This document shows, piece by piece, positions 22,954-35,400 of a stretch of 64,000 bases of DNA. The translations under genes were made by a program, and so were the position numbers. The stretch covers positions 669,934 through 733,933 of the forward strand of contig CAADRB010000052.1 in assembly GCA_900708905.1 (NCBI GenBank), given 5' to 3'. How positions within the stretch are numbered: the stretch's first letter is position 1; every line of letters starts with the position of its first letter. This DNA comes from Hymenolepis diminuta. Its lineage: Eukaryota; Platyhelminthes; Cestoda; Cyclophyllidea; Hymenolepididae. The notes under the pieces are model-generated. The model was given only the letters and a program-made list of their open reading frames with translations. It was not told the origin of the DNA and did no database searches.

Positions 22954-25900
22954 TTAGTACATATTGGATGGAAACTGGAAATGTTGACCTCTCCGCAAAT
23001 GGGAGGGATCGTATTTCCGATGCTGATGATGGTGATATTGCTGCATGTTCCTCGCCTGAGAAGTATCAATTTCCGACCCAGAGTAAGATTGAAAATCATC
23101 ATTGTCACCTGCACTCATCGATTCATCGTCTGATACTTGTTGATTTTCTCGAGTTAAATCATCGATATCTGGAATGCTGTCTTCCTCATTCATCTCCTCA
23201 ATATCCATGGAGGCGGAGGATCGACGTGGAGCCCCCCTTGGAATTCCCCGGGAACTCCGAAATGTTGATGAGGGACGTTGGCCAGTGTTACCTCCACCAG
23301 CAACGCATCCACGAGGGTAGATTTGTTGGAAACGCTCGCGTTGATACTCACTTTGCTCTTTGTACATTCGGACTATCGGAAAACGAAAAAAAGCGTAAGA
23401 TTCAAAATAATAAAAACTGCTACAAACAAGTTAGAAGTAGGTCCGCAACCCAGACAGCTAGCCAAAGGATAGTGCATACACCTGTACAAAGAGCACGGAC
23501 CAATGGGAAAGCTGAACCATAGGAGGTCAGTGTCGCCATTGTCTAGATCAGGAAATACACTATTTTTAAACTTCTTGATCTTTATTTCCATCTTTTATGC
23601 ATCTTATAAAAGTTAGGCACTTTCATGAATTTACTTATCTATATGACATACCTTAATAAATATCTATTTAGTGATTGAGAACTTACAGAAGTCATTGGCC
23701 GAGAGGTGTCGAAATCTGTAGATCCAGAGTCTCTGAGCAGAGTCGTACATTACGGGAGAATTTTCACCCTCACTTTGTAGACGATCCAATGCAGAACTAA
23801 TACACTGGTTGAGCTGAAATCAACAACAACATATTTAAGGCGCTTTATATCCCATAGGAAGAAAAAATAGGGTTTATAACTCATTATCATTCATTTTGTC
23901 AAGAAATGTTTTGGACAGCGTCAATCTACTATCATCCACATTATGATAGAAAAATGCAGATACACCACACAGAGGGACTGTTTCGATGTTTCCAATATCT
24001 TTACTTAGGGCCTTAATCAATAGCGTATGGGATCATAAACACGGTTTCGCTAACCATCGTTTGACCTTTATAACATTTAATTTTATATAAGCGTCAGCTA
24101 GACCTTTACCATTAATTAAACCGGTGGGGCAGGGTATGTAAAAGAACTAACTGGAATAATCCCATCTAATTAACTAGGAGGGAAGCTACTAAAACTGTAG
24201 TGAAACTAACCTGTTTAAAATTAAATGATGTAACAAGATACCCACTGTCCTGAACCAACATTGCGATTTCGGGTCTTGTACCTTCCCCATTCGGTAGCCT
24301 AGCAACAGCATCACGAACAATCTCCGAAATCGATACCCAAGGAGGTCGATCATTTCGTAGGAGTGGATGATCTCTAGCGGAGAGAGCCGCCCGCATTCTA
24401 TTTCCACTGCCATCTCTAAAAACGGGGGCCACAACTGAGGCGTAGCCATGATGATTGTAGACAAAAGGTGCCCAAGGCATGGAGAAACGCTTCTCTTCCT
24501 TGATTGACGAAAAACGAAAAGTTAAATTAAACGCTACTTATTTTATGTTAGTACAACGCATTAAAAACTAACCTGTTCTTGAAATTGACGACGCTGTTCA
24601 GGAGTTGAAAGTGCGCATTGCCAATCAGTGGTACTAGAAATTATCAAGAAAACGAAATTAAAATTGATTCTGATAAGTCACAAGAAAAAGTACCTTACTC
24701 TGAAACGACTATGAAAGGCACTGTATGGGTTGATGTGGACAAACCAGAGACGGGATTTAAAAAATGCATACATAACCTCCCCTATTTAATGAGGATTATA
24801 CGACTGCTGCAAACCAAGTAAAGAGGAATAATTCTTGGGCAGAATTAAGTCAAACTCAATATATAAGGTGAAAAAGACTAAGAAACAATCGACCTTTGGT
24901 AATCCGTATTAACGAGATCCCGCATCATCAAACACCTAAAACAAAGATTTGCGTAAGATAGAGAAGTGTTGTTTCTCGGCGTCATTGACTCTTAGTAAAT
25001 GAGTGAGAAGAGAGGGTACTGAAGGATCAATCACTACAAACCCAAGGATAATCTGCCAAACGATAGACCACGTTTGTCCCGTAAATGAATGCGGCAAGAA
25101 TTATGTGAAAAAAAGGATGGCTGCGGAACCACATGAAAGCATGTCACCCAGAATTTCTGTATGAAAAAGATAATGAGTTGAGTCCGATTAAACTTCTGTG
25201 GAAAAAGCAGTCGACTCGGTGGTTCTGGGACTCAGATGAAGCAGGGTTCCCCTAATTCCCTGATTCTCGATTCTACTGCTTAAATACTCCCTCAGAATTG
25301 AACTGTTTTACTTCCAGTACGTTTGGACGTTTCTACATGATGAAAAGATGCTAAGCTTTTTGCCACGGTTTTGCTAAATGAGCTTAACTAATTTTGTCGA
25401 CAGAATTAACATCCTTGGACGTTTCAGCCACGACCACCGGGTCAAATCAGACTCCCTTACCACTTTCATCGATTTTCCTTTGTCATGGACTTTGTGAAAA
25501 TTTTCTTTCTTGTTCTCCTTACTTAAAAGATGATTTAGTATAAGAATAACTGGGGAGATTTTTTATTAACAGCCAAAAGGCGAAGTCGTCTTCGATGAAA
25601 TTTGGCTGCGGGATTTCCCGAAGGAATCCGCTGGGCTAGCTCTTTACATGTCATGGCTCCGCGAAAGCGTAGTCTTAAGATCAGTCCTCTCGCAGTTTTA
25701 AAGTGTCTGATGCTTCCAGATACTTATTACCACTACTTTAGCAAGTCCGTAATAGAGCTGATAATTGTAGACATTTTGAAGGGATCAGTTGCTTTTTGGC
25801 TCTAGAGATGTTGCAGGTTAGAGGTTCTGTCACTGCCCCACGTACATTAATTAGCGACACTAGATATATGTGAAGTTTACTTTTGAATCCTGCTGTTTCC

Positions 25901-28900
25901 ATTCTTTACCTGTTTTTCTTCCAGCATACATACATGCACTTTACCTGTAATAAAAATCTGCACATCTACATACTTACCTAGAACCTACATGAACACTACT
26001 GAAACGCATTTTATCGAAAGAACTCACAAATACGGGGGTGGCACTTGTTCGAGTTTAACTTGTCGACGTCGAGACTTTGTGGCCGTTCCCACAGAAGCTT
26101 CCTGTTCTCCTACATTGTCTGAGAAATCATCTACTTTGTCTTCGTCATGCTCGACATTGTTACGAGAAGAGGGTTTTGGGCGTTGTCTGCGACTATCACC
26201 GCCGGAACTACTGAGGTCATTTCTTCTTGCCCAGAGGCTGAATAAACGAGCTAAAATGGCGGTTTCGGACTCGGTAGCCTCAACAGGGTCATCTAGAGAG
26301 GTGGTATCACGGTAACCAAGCCAATGCCAAGAGTGAGTGGTAGAATCGAATCGTACGAAATTGGGGGAAGAGGCCAAAACGAGGGTCGAGTTCTTACCGG
26401 CGAGAAGTGAAAGCGCAGGCCGCACAAATTCTGACCAGTCTTCGCACTATGGAAACAATGGAAAAAAAAACTGTTAATCTGAATTTATTTGAAATATTTT
26501 CCGATTAAATTTTCAAGAAATGTTTATGATTGACAGTTTCCTGAGTATCTAAGTTGATGCTTTTTTTACACAGGTCAGCAATTGTCGGAACCGCTATTAA
26601 CTAACAAGATCTTATTACCATGTCTACCCCGACACGTCTACTACACGATAAGAAGAATAGGAAATGTGATGGATGGTGAGTGAAAGACGAATTGTAGGAA
26701 AATGCAGTGATCAAATTTATTAATTCCTTATTGATACGTCGATGCAAATCTGGATACATCGTCTCTCCAAATAAACGATCACAAGTTCAATCGAATGAGC
26801 TCTCTCACCTACACCGACTAACCAATAAATGTTAAATGTATAGCCGATGATGCTGTAAAACGAAAGTTGGATGGGGATCCTACAAAGAATTCCATTCCCT
26901 GCATTACTGCACATCAAGCACAACTGAAACGTGTACAAAAGAGGAAATTGATATTTGGATTTTAAGTATCGCCGATTCTTTGAAAATAAAAGTGAAATGA
27001 AGAGGGTCTGACTGATCGATTACCGTAAACCCAACAATAATTTGTCGAATGGCGGACTTCTTTGTCCGTTTGAAGGCTGATACAAGAATTCCGTGAAAGG
27101 ATGCCTCGAAAATCATGAAAAGATGATGAAAACTTCAATTTGAAACAGTAGACCTGATAACTCTAGAGCTCCGATGAAGTAGGATTCTCCTGATTCTCCG
27201 ATTCACTTCTACCACGTAATCCACAATTCTCTAATAAACTGTGAACATACTCCCTCTTTATGAACGTTCATTTCCACTGCGTTTAGTCGTTTCCCCATGA
27301 TACAAAGTTGGGAATACTTTCATCCCTGATACGGGAAATAAAAAATAACAATCAAAATTTCTATCCATTTTTCTTAAATCGATTCTTTGTGTGTAAATAA
27401 ATATATATATATACTTCATTTTTTATCCTACTATTCGGTTGGACATCTGAGACTGCTCAAGACCTGTGTGATAATGCAATGTGATCTCCACCAATACAAG
27501 ACATAAACGTTGTCAACTCAGAGTCAATTTTACCTAACCGATCGGCTATTTTCAGGCGTCTGACCCAACTCGCCGGGTCTACCGCAATTGTCTTCCACTC
27601 CACCCACAGACGGCTCAATGTCTCCCACTTCCTTCTCAAATACTTTTACGCCAGAATTGATAACAGAAGAAAATGGGATGGATAATGAATGAGGTAGATA
27701 AATGATAATTAATTAGCGTAACTTTCCCTCAAAGCGGGCACTTTTCTTTCTAACAAACACTCAAAAATACTTATTCTGAATGACAACAAATTTAAAGGAA
27801 AAATGATAGAACTTAAACCCACAAACATACAAACTGGAGTTGGTAAAAAGTGGTAAAGCGTATGTCTGCTAAGTCCAATGTTACGAGATTAATGCTCATT
27901 GATGCATGTCAAGTGATGCAGATGGCCAACTGCACTAATTTATTTTGATAAAAAAGAGCTGGTGGAATGTGAATTCTTCAGAAGAGAGAGGCTCCAGGAA
28001 GTTTTCCTTCTACACGAATCAATTGTTGTGAACACTTCCATCTAGGAGGTTTGGGAAGTTGAATTACAATTGCCAAATATTCCATACGATTTCAAACAAT
28101 AACAATGCCATCATGAGCGATTATCACAAATGTTTTCAAATTCGCTCAACATCCTTACTAGAGGTGATAGAGAGTGGGGGTTCTTATTGCAAAACAAAAC
28201 TCAAAGCTGCAAAGTTTGTTTCCAAGTCATTTATCATCACTATCAACATGTGGGTGTACATCAATCCTGACAGCTTGACAGTTAATGGAGACAAAAGCTA
28301 TTATCATTCCGATGATGTTTTGATTTTCAATAAAATTAAAGAATAATATAAGCCTCAAGGTTGTTAGAAGTAGGCTCACGGCCTCGCAGGACAAAAGTGA
28401 AACACACGCCCACAAGCAGAGTGGACCAATGAAGAAGCCGAAATGAGAGCTTCATGTGGCCGTTAACTGGGCCAGGCTGCATGATCATCGGTCGCTATCG
28501 CTCCTAGTAGACCTGGGGCTAATGACCGCCTGCTTTCACCATTTGTAATCTTTGTACAGTTTGTCTCCAAATTTTCCATCGTCCTTATCAATATACAGGC
28601 ACACACCGCTCGTGGTTGTTTGACTATTAGTCCGGATAAGAACAGTCATTGATTCAAGCTTAAGTAATAAGAAGGTGACTTGTGTGCATTCATATAGTCA
28701 GTTTAATTATTAGAGTACCAAGGAGTAGCTACAGTTTTGTCTTTTCTCTCCCTCCGGGTCTGTGTAGCATAGTGATACCCAGCGGGGCACATAGATCATA
28801 CCGGCAGAAACAAGACTTCCAAGCACTACAATAGCGTATAACGGATTTACCTTACAAAAGAGACACATTCAAAATGGAAGTTAGACACAGGTCTTTAAGA

Positions 28901-30180
28901 GGAAGAACCAATAAAAATCAACAGAGAAGCTGCATCGAAATTGACCAAAAGATATTGAAAAGTGTGATAAATCAACTGCTAGTTTTAACGCCTTATCCAA
29001 AAATCACATCAAAGAAATCAAAACTGCGCAATGGACGATTTCGAACATGATTAAGCTATAGCTCGCACTCATTAAAAGGTGCTAATTCAGCTACTAAACT
29101 AAAGTCACCTAAATAAATGGTCCTAGAGGTAAAGTAATAAATTAGAGATAAAACATTCGAAATCAAGAACGAACCCTAGATATCCACTGTGAATTAATTC
29201 GGCGAATGCGATGATCGGATGACCAAACTCTAACAATTTCGCAAATTTGTTCTGTAGAAATCCCTTCTTCAGGATCAGCCATATTGAGCAGTATAATGCG
29301 CAAAGCATTGAAGAAACCACGAACGTATCTAAGTAACAAAAATTCATCAAATTTAGTAATATAGAAGGCAGAATTGAAATTGGGATTGAAAAGAAATAAA
29401 CTGGACTTACTGCATCAATTCGGGAGGGAAGTTGCACAACTCATCACTAAAACAAAGTAGAGGCAAAATTATACGAATATAAGAATCATATATAAATTAA
29501 AGAAAGATGCTGACTTTGACTTCTTCTTTTTACTAGGAGGTTGTGCACTGCGAGCTTGTTTTGCCGAGATTTTCGATCGAGATGGTTTTCGTTTATTCTT
29601 TTTGCTAGCTTTGGGGTTCCCGCTTTCTGTATCAACTGCTGCAATAATATCCGCTATGCGAAGATTCCTGAAGTCATCCTTTGTGAATTCCTGATGAGTT
29701 TTTTGAACATAGTCGGACATCAATGTTTCAAGTTTAAGTTCTTCGTCAGCAACAACAGGCTGTTCCTCATCTTCTATTTTTTTAGAAAAAATAACAAAAA
29801 CGTACTCGGAAATAAAGAGATATTTCCCAACGATTTATCATCGTGCGATTTGACGGCTAGTAGAATTCTATTCATCTTGTCATCTGCATTCGCCTTTAGA
29901 TAATCATCTTCCTCCAGCACATGAGAATATGTTCGAAGACAAGCATTCTCACGTGGTGTTATTGGTATTCTGCGATTCTAAAGAAATAATAATTAGGCAT
30001 GAACATACCGATTTCTCATCTACAATCTCCTTAAGTCGTAGAACTCGACGACGCAACTGACCGAGGAGATCATCACGATCATTATTTAATAACTTAAATA
30101 AAGATGAAAAGGAAATATTTGCAGAGTCAATCAAACTATCTGGAACAGAATCAATGTTCTCCTCCACCATCATACCCAAT
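22954..30180 (-). CDS. NFRKB: NFRKB / INO80 complex subunit G (N-terminus not found)
   Basis: Ten exons with consistent phases: 30009-30180, 29806-29977, 29515-29773, 29411-29446, 29175-29328, 26028-26446, 24573-24633, 24211-24498, 23687-23813 and 22954-23372; at least 701 codons. NFRKB is a nuclear subunit of the INO80 nucleosome remodeller that binds UCHL5. Identity rests on a collinear match to human NFRKB. Exon 5 FFNALRIILL equals FFSLLLEILL, and exon 6 WSEFVRPALSLLAG equals WAELVLPALQYLAG. Exon 8 has HPLLRNDRPPWVS and VRDAVARLPNGEGTRPEI, the signature of its winged-helix domain. Exon 9 SSALDRLQSEG...RLWIYRFRH continues that domain. A Lys-rich patch (SKKKKSKS) precedes exon 4. The exon 3 donor (GTCAGC) is weak. 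Introns of 31 and 32 nt separate the first three exons. The protein ends about 140 codons after the winged helix with an acidic, Gly- and His-rich tail, far shorter than the human one. Confidence 0.9.
23423..23550 (+). repeat. Dispersed repeat family C, copy 1 (in last NFRKB intron)
   Basis: GTTAGAAGTAGGTCCGCAAC, then AGAGCACGGACCAATGGGAA and AGCTGAACCAT, then TCTAGATCAGG, recur in the same order at 28362-28490 and 39463-39595. No coding capacity is seen. Confidence 0.7.
24985..25345 (+). repeat. Dispersed repeat family B, copy 2 (in NFRKB intron)
   Basis: This is the longest clear copy. It shares ACAAACCCAAGGATAATCTG, TTTGTCCCGTAAATGAATGC, AAAAAAGGATGGCTGCGGAA, CAGATGAAGCAGGGTTC, CTGATTCTCGATTCTACTGC, ACTCCCTC and CGTTTGGACGTTTCTAC with copy 3 and, in part, copies 1 and 4. 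Confidence 0.75.
26990..27315 (+). repeat. Dispersed repeat family B, copy 3 (in NFRKB intron)
   Basis: This is collinear with 24985-25345: GTAAACCCAACAATAATTTG, TTTGTCCGTTTGAAGGC, GTGAAAGGATGCCTCG, GATGAAGTAGGATTCTCC, CTGATTCTCCGATTC, ACTCCCTC and TGCGTTTAGTCGTTTCCC follow in the same order. Confidence 0.75.
28362..28490 (+). repeat. Dispersed repeat family C, copy 2 (in NFRKB intron)
   Basis: TTGTTAGAAGTAGGCTCACG, AGCAGAGTGGACCAATGAAG and CTGGGCCAGG match the order of blocks in the copies at 23423 and 39463. Confidence 0.65.
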
Positions 30181-32412
30181 CTAATAAAGTTAGAATAAGT
30201 GACAGATAATATGCTCTAATAGTTCACCTATTGACCTCAATCTTTGTAGCCAATTGTCGATTAGACGCACCGTTTGTTCAATTTCTTCTTATTTTATTAT
30301 CCTCTTGATATACTAAAAAGACTATTTTTAAATATTAATTGATTTGTGAGTTTTTTGCTGAATCCCAATACAATCTCAAAATACTAAATGCCATATTATT
30401 TACAATGATCAAATACCGTAAGCTTTAAAATAAGAAGTAAATATTGTCCCGCATTTGAATATAAGCTACTTACTTAACCAGTGCTTTAATGCTTAGTTTA
30501 TGGTTATTTGTGAGGCTTTAATTTGTAATTATTCTGTGCGTATGCACCATATTATACCACTGTACATCAAAAGGGATGTTATCACATTAGAATTATAGAT
30601 AATAATGCTGATAATACTATAAATACAATCTCAAGAATAACACTTGACAGTGTTAAATACGTGAAAATACTATGGAAATAATTATTTGAGTCATATTTTA
30701 AAGAGGCAAGCAGATCTGCAGACCATGGCAATACTAAAATTTACGTTTACCGGGAAGATCCCCGGCCATCCGCGATCATTCTGTCATTTACCTTTATAAC
30801 TATCAAGGAAAAATCATTTTACTTCAATAAATATATAAAAGCACTTTTGATAATTGATAAGATTTGCTCTGCTTGTGTTTAGCGGACACTTATATTTCCT
30901 AAGTGATGCATTAATTACGAATACAAAACTAACTAAACCCTCAGTATCAGAACAAAATATAAGTTCCTAACACAGGCTATTTTGTTTGTTTGAGTTTTCC
31001 AACCACACCGTAAATAAATTCTGCCATAGTTAGCAGATGTCTATCAACACCTGGCGATTAGGAATGATTGACTGGCGATAAGATCTTCACTACAGTGTCT
31101 AAAGGCTGTCCCGCTGTGTGTTTGCGTGTTTGTACATAGATACCTAAACATGTATCTCTCATCACGTCGAGACATGACTGACGTCAAATGGAGAAATGTT
31201 TTGTGTATAAACCTAATTTACTTATTAATGAATTGGGGATGGCTTGCCTGCTACCTCCGAAATGATCCGACTACATAAATGACTTGGCCTATTCTACCTA
31301 TTCGATCGATGTGGCCTCAATAGACCTCTTTCACGTCATTATCTGGCGACGCAGTAGCAAACCAATTCACCATTATCATCCACATATCGGCTGGAGGCAC
31401 AGATAGCAGCTCACTTCCTCGACACAGCACAAGAATCCGACCTTATTTCACTTCGAAAAGTAGAAAGATGATGGCAGACAGACGATTTCGACGCAGACCA
31501 CGGAGTTCTTCGACAATGTCCTATTTTGATATGGGAGTTTGGATCATTTTGTATTTTGGCGTTTTCCAGTCCAGTTTGTAATTAATGCAAGTCTTAGGGA
31601 GTCTAAGAGTTGGCTACGGTATCCTACAGAGAAAAGCGAATTATAACAGATACTGTAGTCAAGGTCTTATCACTGGTCAATCATTTCTGATCGCCAGTTG
31701 TTGATTTACATTTGCTGTCTATGGCATATTATTATTAGGTTCCGCAAAAATCAGGTTGACTAACTATCCAGTAATAAAGCAGGAGGCACAGCACGTGATA
31801 AAATTATCGATAGACTAGAAAAAGATATAATTAAAAGCCATCTATTCCATTTGGAAAACTAAATTTTCACTAGAATGGTCGAATGAAGATTTATCATGAT
31901 TTATATAGATTTCTCTTTAATTTTCAAAGTAACTCATTCAGGTTACCCATCGGTCTTTTCTAGATACTTGTAGAATTGAATAATTTGCAATAAGTAATTT
32001 GGAATCAATATGACCAATGAGCAGGCAGCAGAAGGATTTTCGAATTAGCTGATGCATTCTAAATCCAGTAAAAAGGCGATGTTCGAAAATTTTTTGCAAC
32101 TGATCGGATGGCATTTGGTAATAGTGTAATCACTTATACAAAAACTTCAGTCATAATGACAGAAAAATAAATCAGCACCTAATGTAACCTTAAAGATAAT
32201 TAAAGAGAGTAAATACAAAAGACGCATTTATTATATACAAGTTAATTACATTTAATATCTTCTAAATATCATATATTCTTATTACTTTATTTTGCTAGAA
32301 AAACATTTTTGTTTATAGTATTTGAAAAATCTGACCTTGAGATGAACTTTAAAAGGCACGTTTTTGGATATCTAAATTACTTTTAACTCCCTTTCACCAT
32401 TCCTAATTGTCG
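30181..32412. other. Intergenic region between divergent NFRKB and P-glycoprotein
   Basis: The two genes point away from each other across about 2.2 kb. The missing 5' exon or exons of NFRKB probably lie here, but no segment resembling the conserved N-terminal domain of the family was recognised. A somewhat GC-richer stretch at 31040-31560 has no coding signal. Confidence 0.5.
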
Positions 32413-35400
32413 ATGAGTACTGATTCATTAAAAAAAGAAATCGACGATGGGCAAGAACTTCAAGAAGAAGAAGAAACTCCACCGTAGGTTATATTTTATT
32501 ATCCAATTGTGTTTGTAGTCCCAAAGCCAAAGTTCATTTTTGGACTTTAATGAAATACGCTTCAATGGATGAGATATTATTATTGTCACTTGGAATATTA
32601 ATGAGTTGTGGTGTTGGTTCTTCAATGCCAATTACATTTTTTGTTTTTTCTGACCTCGTCAACGATTTTCTTGGGTTAATTATTGGTGGAAATTTCTCGT
32701 TTTTACCGATTATTCATAACTTTGCTATTATTGGAGCAGCGACCTTCCTTGTTGGATTCATACAAATGTTTTGTCTTCAGTCAAATGCAAAACTGCAAGC
32801 AAGAAAGATTCGTCTTCTACTATACAAGGTAATTGTTATTTAATTCTCATTCCTTTTTCAGCGAATTCTTGCCCAAGATGTGGCTTGGTTCGACGAACAA
32901 ACTGTTGGCGGTTTAATCACAAAACTCACAGAAAATATCAATAAAATTGAAGCTGGTATTGGTGAAAAGCTGGGAATTTTCATCCAGTGCATCATCATTT
33001 TCGTTAGCGGTCTCATAATTGCCTTCACAAAGAACTGGAAACTTGCCCTTGTAGGATGTGCTGTATTCCCTCCAATTGCAATCGGTTTTGGTGTTCTTGG
33101 ATATGTTGTACGAAAGTACACAAATAGGTCAATAAAGTCGTACGAACGCGCCAATAGTATTGCTAGTGAAGCTCTTGGCGCTATCAGGACAATTTTTGCT
33201 TTTGAAGGACAGAAATCAGAGCAAAAACGTTACGTCTCTGAACTTGATGATGCTGAAAAATGCGGAATTAAAATGTCAGTCAGTATAAATGGAGGTAAAT
33301 TTGCTCTTGGATTTTACAATATCCTTTTTAAGCTTAATATCTGATAATGAATTTTCATTGCTTCCTTAGTACTCGGAATGTCTGAAGCCTTCATCTATAT
33401 ACTAATCGCGATAACATTTTATTATGGCATCGTTTTATTAAATGAGGGGGAATCAAATGCCGGTGACATTATTATGGTAGGTAGTACTTGTCACAATTTA
33501 GATAAAAAACTTTCCCGTTCAGGTAGTATTCACCATGTTGATTGGTGCAATTACAATCGGCCAGGCCCTATCACAAATCGATTCATTCAATATTGCCATG
33601 ACTTCAGCTGGAGAAATATTCCCCATAATCGATCGCGTAAGCTTCTTTATTGATTATTCATTTAATAAAATATCTTTAGGTAAAGCCAAGAAAACATAAT
33701 TAACAATATATTTTAATCTAGGAAGATAATTTTGTTTTAATTAACATGGACTTTCATAGTCTATCTGCTCATTATTCACTTTGTAAGACCAAAATATGGT
33801 CTATTAAATTCTGACATTCTCTCCATATTGAGTTTGATTGCCCGAAAGAAGGGAGACGAAAACAGCTGATAAAAAGCTCTAACAAGGTGCAGCAAATAGA
33901 GACAGAGAGAAAACTAAAGAGTTGAGTACCTGTGGTTGTAAAGCAATTTCATAACATCAGTGCACAGTGACTTGACAGTTCGGTGTGCAATGTTGCAGGT
34001 TTGTAAGAGAACCCAAAGGGAGTTTTTGTAATTGAGGAGAAGGAAGAAGAGAAACTAATTGGTTTGAGCTAAATATGTGATCGAAAAGTTAGATTTAGGT
34101 AACTCATTAAGTTGATAGCGTTGGGGTCCTGTCTTGATCAGACTTTTGAGAAAACTGGATGTCGAGAAGATTATATGTAAAAATGTTCCTTGAAGAAATG
34201 TTTTTAAATTGAATCAAATGAATAGGGAATATTCAATGAAGAATTGATTGAATTTTGAAATTAACAAAATTTCACATCAATAATATTTTGTTTTTAACAG
34301 ATTCCACCAATCAACAAAAGTGGAGGCGGTACGGTCCTGGATACCCTAAAAGGTGAAATTACCTTCAAAAATGTGCATTTCTCTTATCCAACCAGGAGGG
34401 CAGCAAAAGTTTTGAATGGTCTCACACTGACTATCAAGGGTGGTCAAACGGTTGCAATTATCGGCGCAAGTGGGTCAGGAAAAAGCACAGTGATTCAACT
34501 CATTCAACGATTCTATGATGCGGATGATGGTTCTGTAAGTATATTTTGATATCCGCGTCACCATCTACTGTTTGAAATAGTGAAAATGACTGATTCTTTC
34601 TTTAGGTCCTCGTAGATGGACATGATATTCGTGAGCTTGATATCGCATGGTTCCGTGAACAAATGGGTGTGGTCTCACAAGAACCCGTCCTCTTTGCTGG
34701 AACGGTAACTGAGAATATCAGATTAGGCGCTCCAGATGCTACTATGGAGGAGATAGAAGAAGCAGCTAAACAAGCACTCGTCCATGAATTCGTCTGCAAA
34801 CTTCCTGATGTAAGTTACCTTTGCAATTTTGAAGTATGACTGGAGGCGAACTGAAATACCTTGAATTCTATCTTCTAAACCCCAACTAAACTTGTAGTAT
34901 TAGAATTAGTATAGTTCCAGAATATAATAAAATTGAAATCTAAAATTGATTAGCACGGTGAATGTTCTGAAAAATGATCCTCGAGGAATGAAGACATTCA
35001 GGTGTTGGGGGCAGTCACTCACTAGGATTGAAATCATGGAATATGACAGGAATGGGACTGAACGTGTGAGACAATGAAATGGATTGGAATTCAACGCACT
35101 AAAAATACCTAAGTTAAGCTCAGCTATAAAGGCTCCTGTAGGGAAGTGTTGGAGACATTTATTCTCAAGGGGGAAGGTTAGCATTTGTCTGCATTTTTTA
35201 CAATCCTATTTTACATTCATCAGCAGAAAAAGGGATCAAGTTTAGATGATCGGTGGTGGTGGGTGCTATTTCCATCTTTATATTCACAAACTTATTAGTT
35301 GCAAAATGTGTTCAAATAGATGTGAAGTATTTTCCTTTTCATTCTTTGTGCCTTATCCATGTTAATCTTAAGGATAGAATTCTGATATCCCTGACCTTTA

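Noticed and set aside
22833..23522. 229-codon plus-strand frame
   Set aside because: It is antisense to the last NFRKB exon and runs on into the intron repeat. The minus strand has the conserved phase and splice signals.
27457..27650. Protein-like minus-strand stretch (WETLSRLWVEWKTIA) inside an NFRKB intron, with an AG before it and AG|GTAAAA after
   Set aside because: Used as a cassette exon it would shift the frame, and the flanking exons already join directly with the right spacing against human NFRKB. It could be an old gene fragment.
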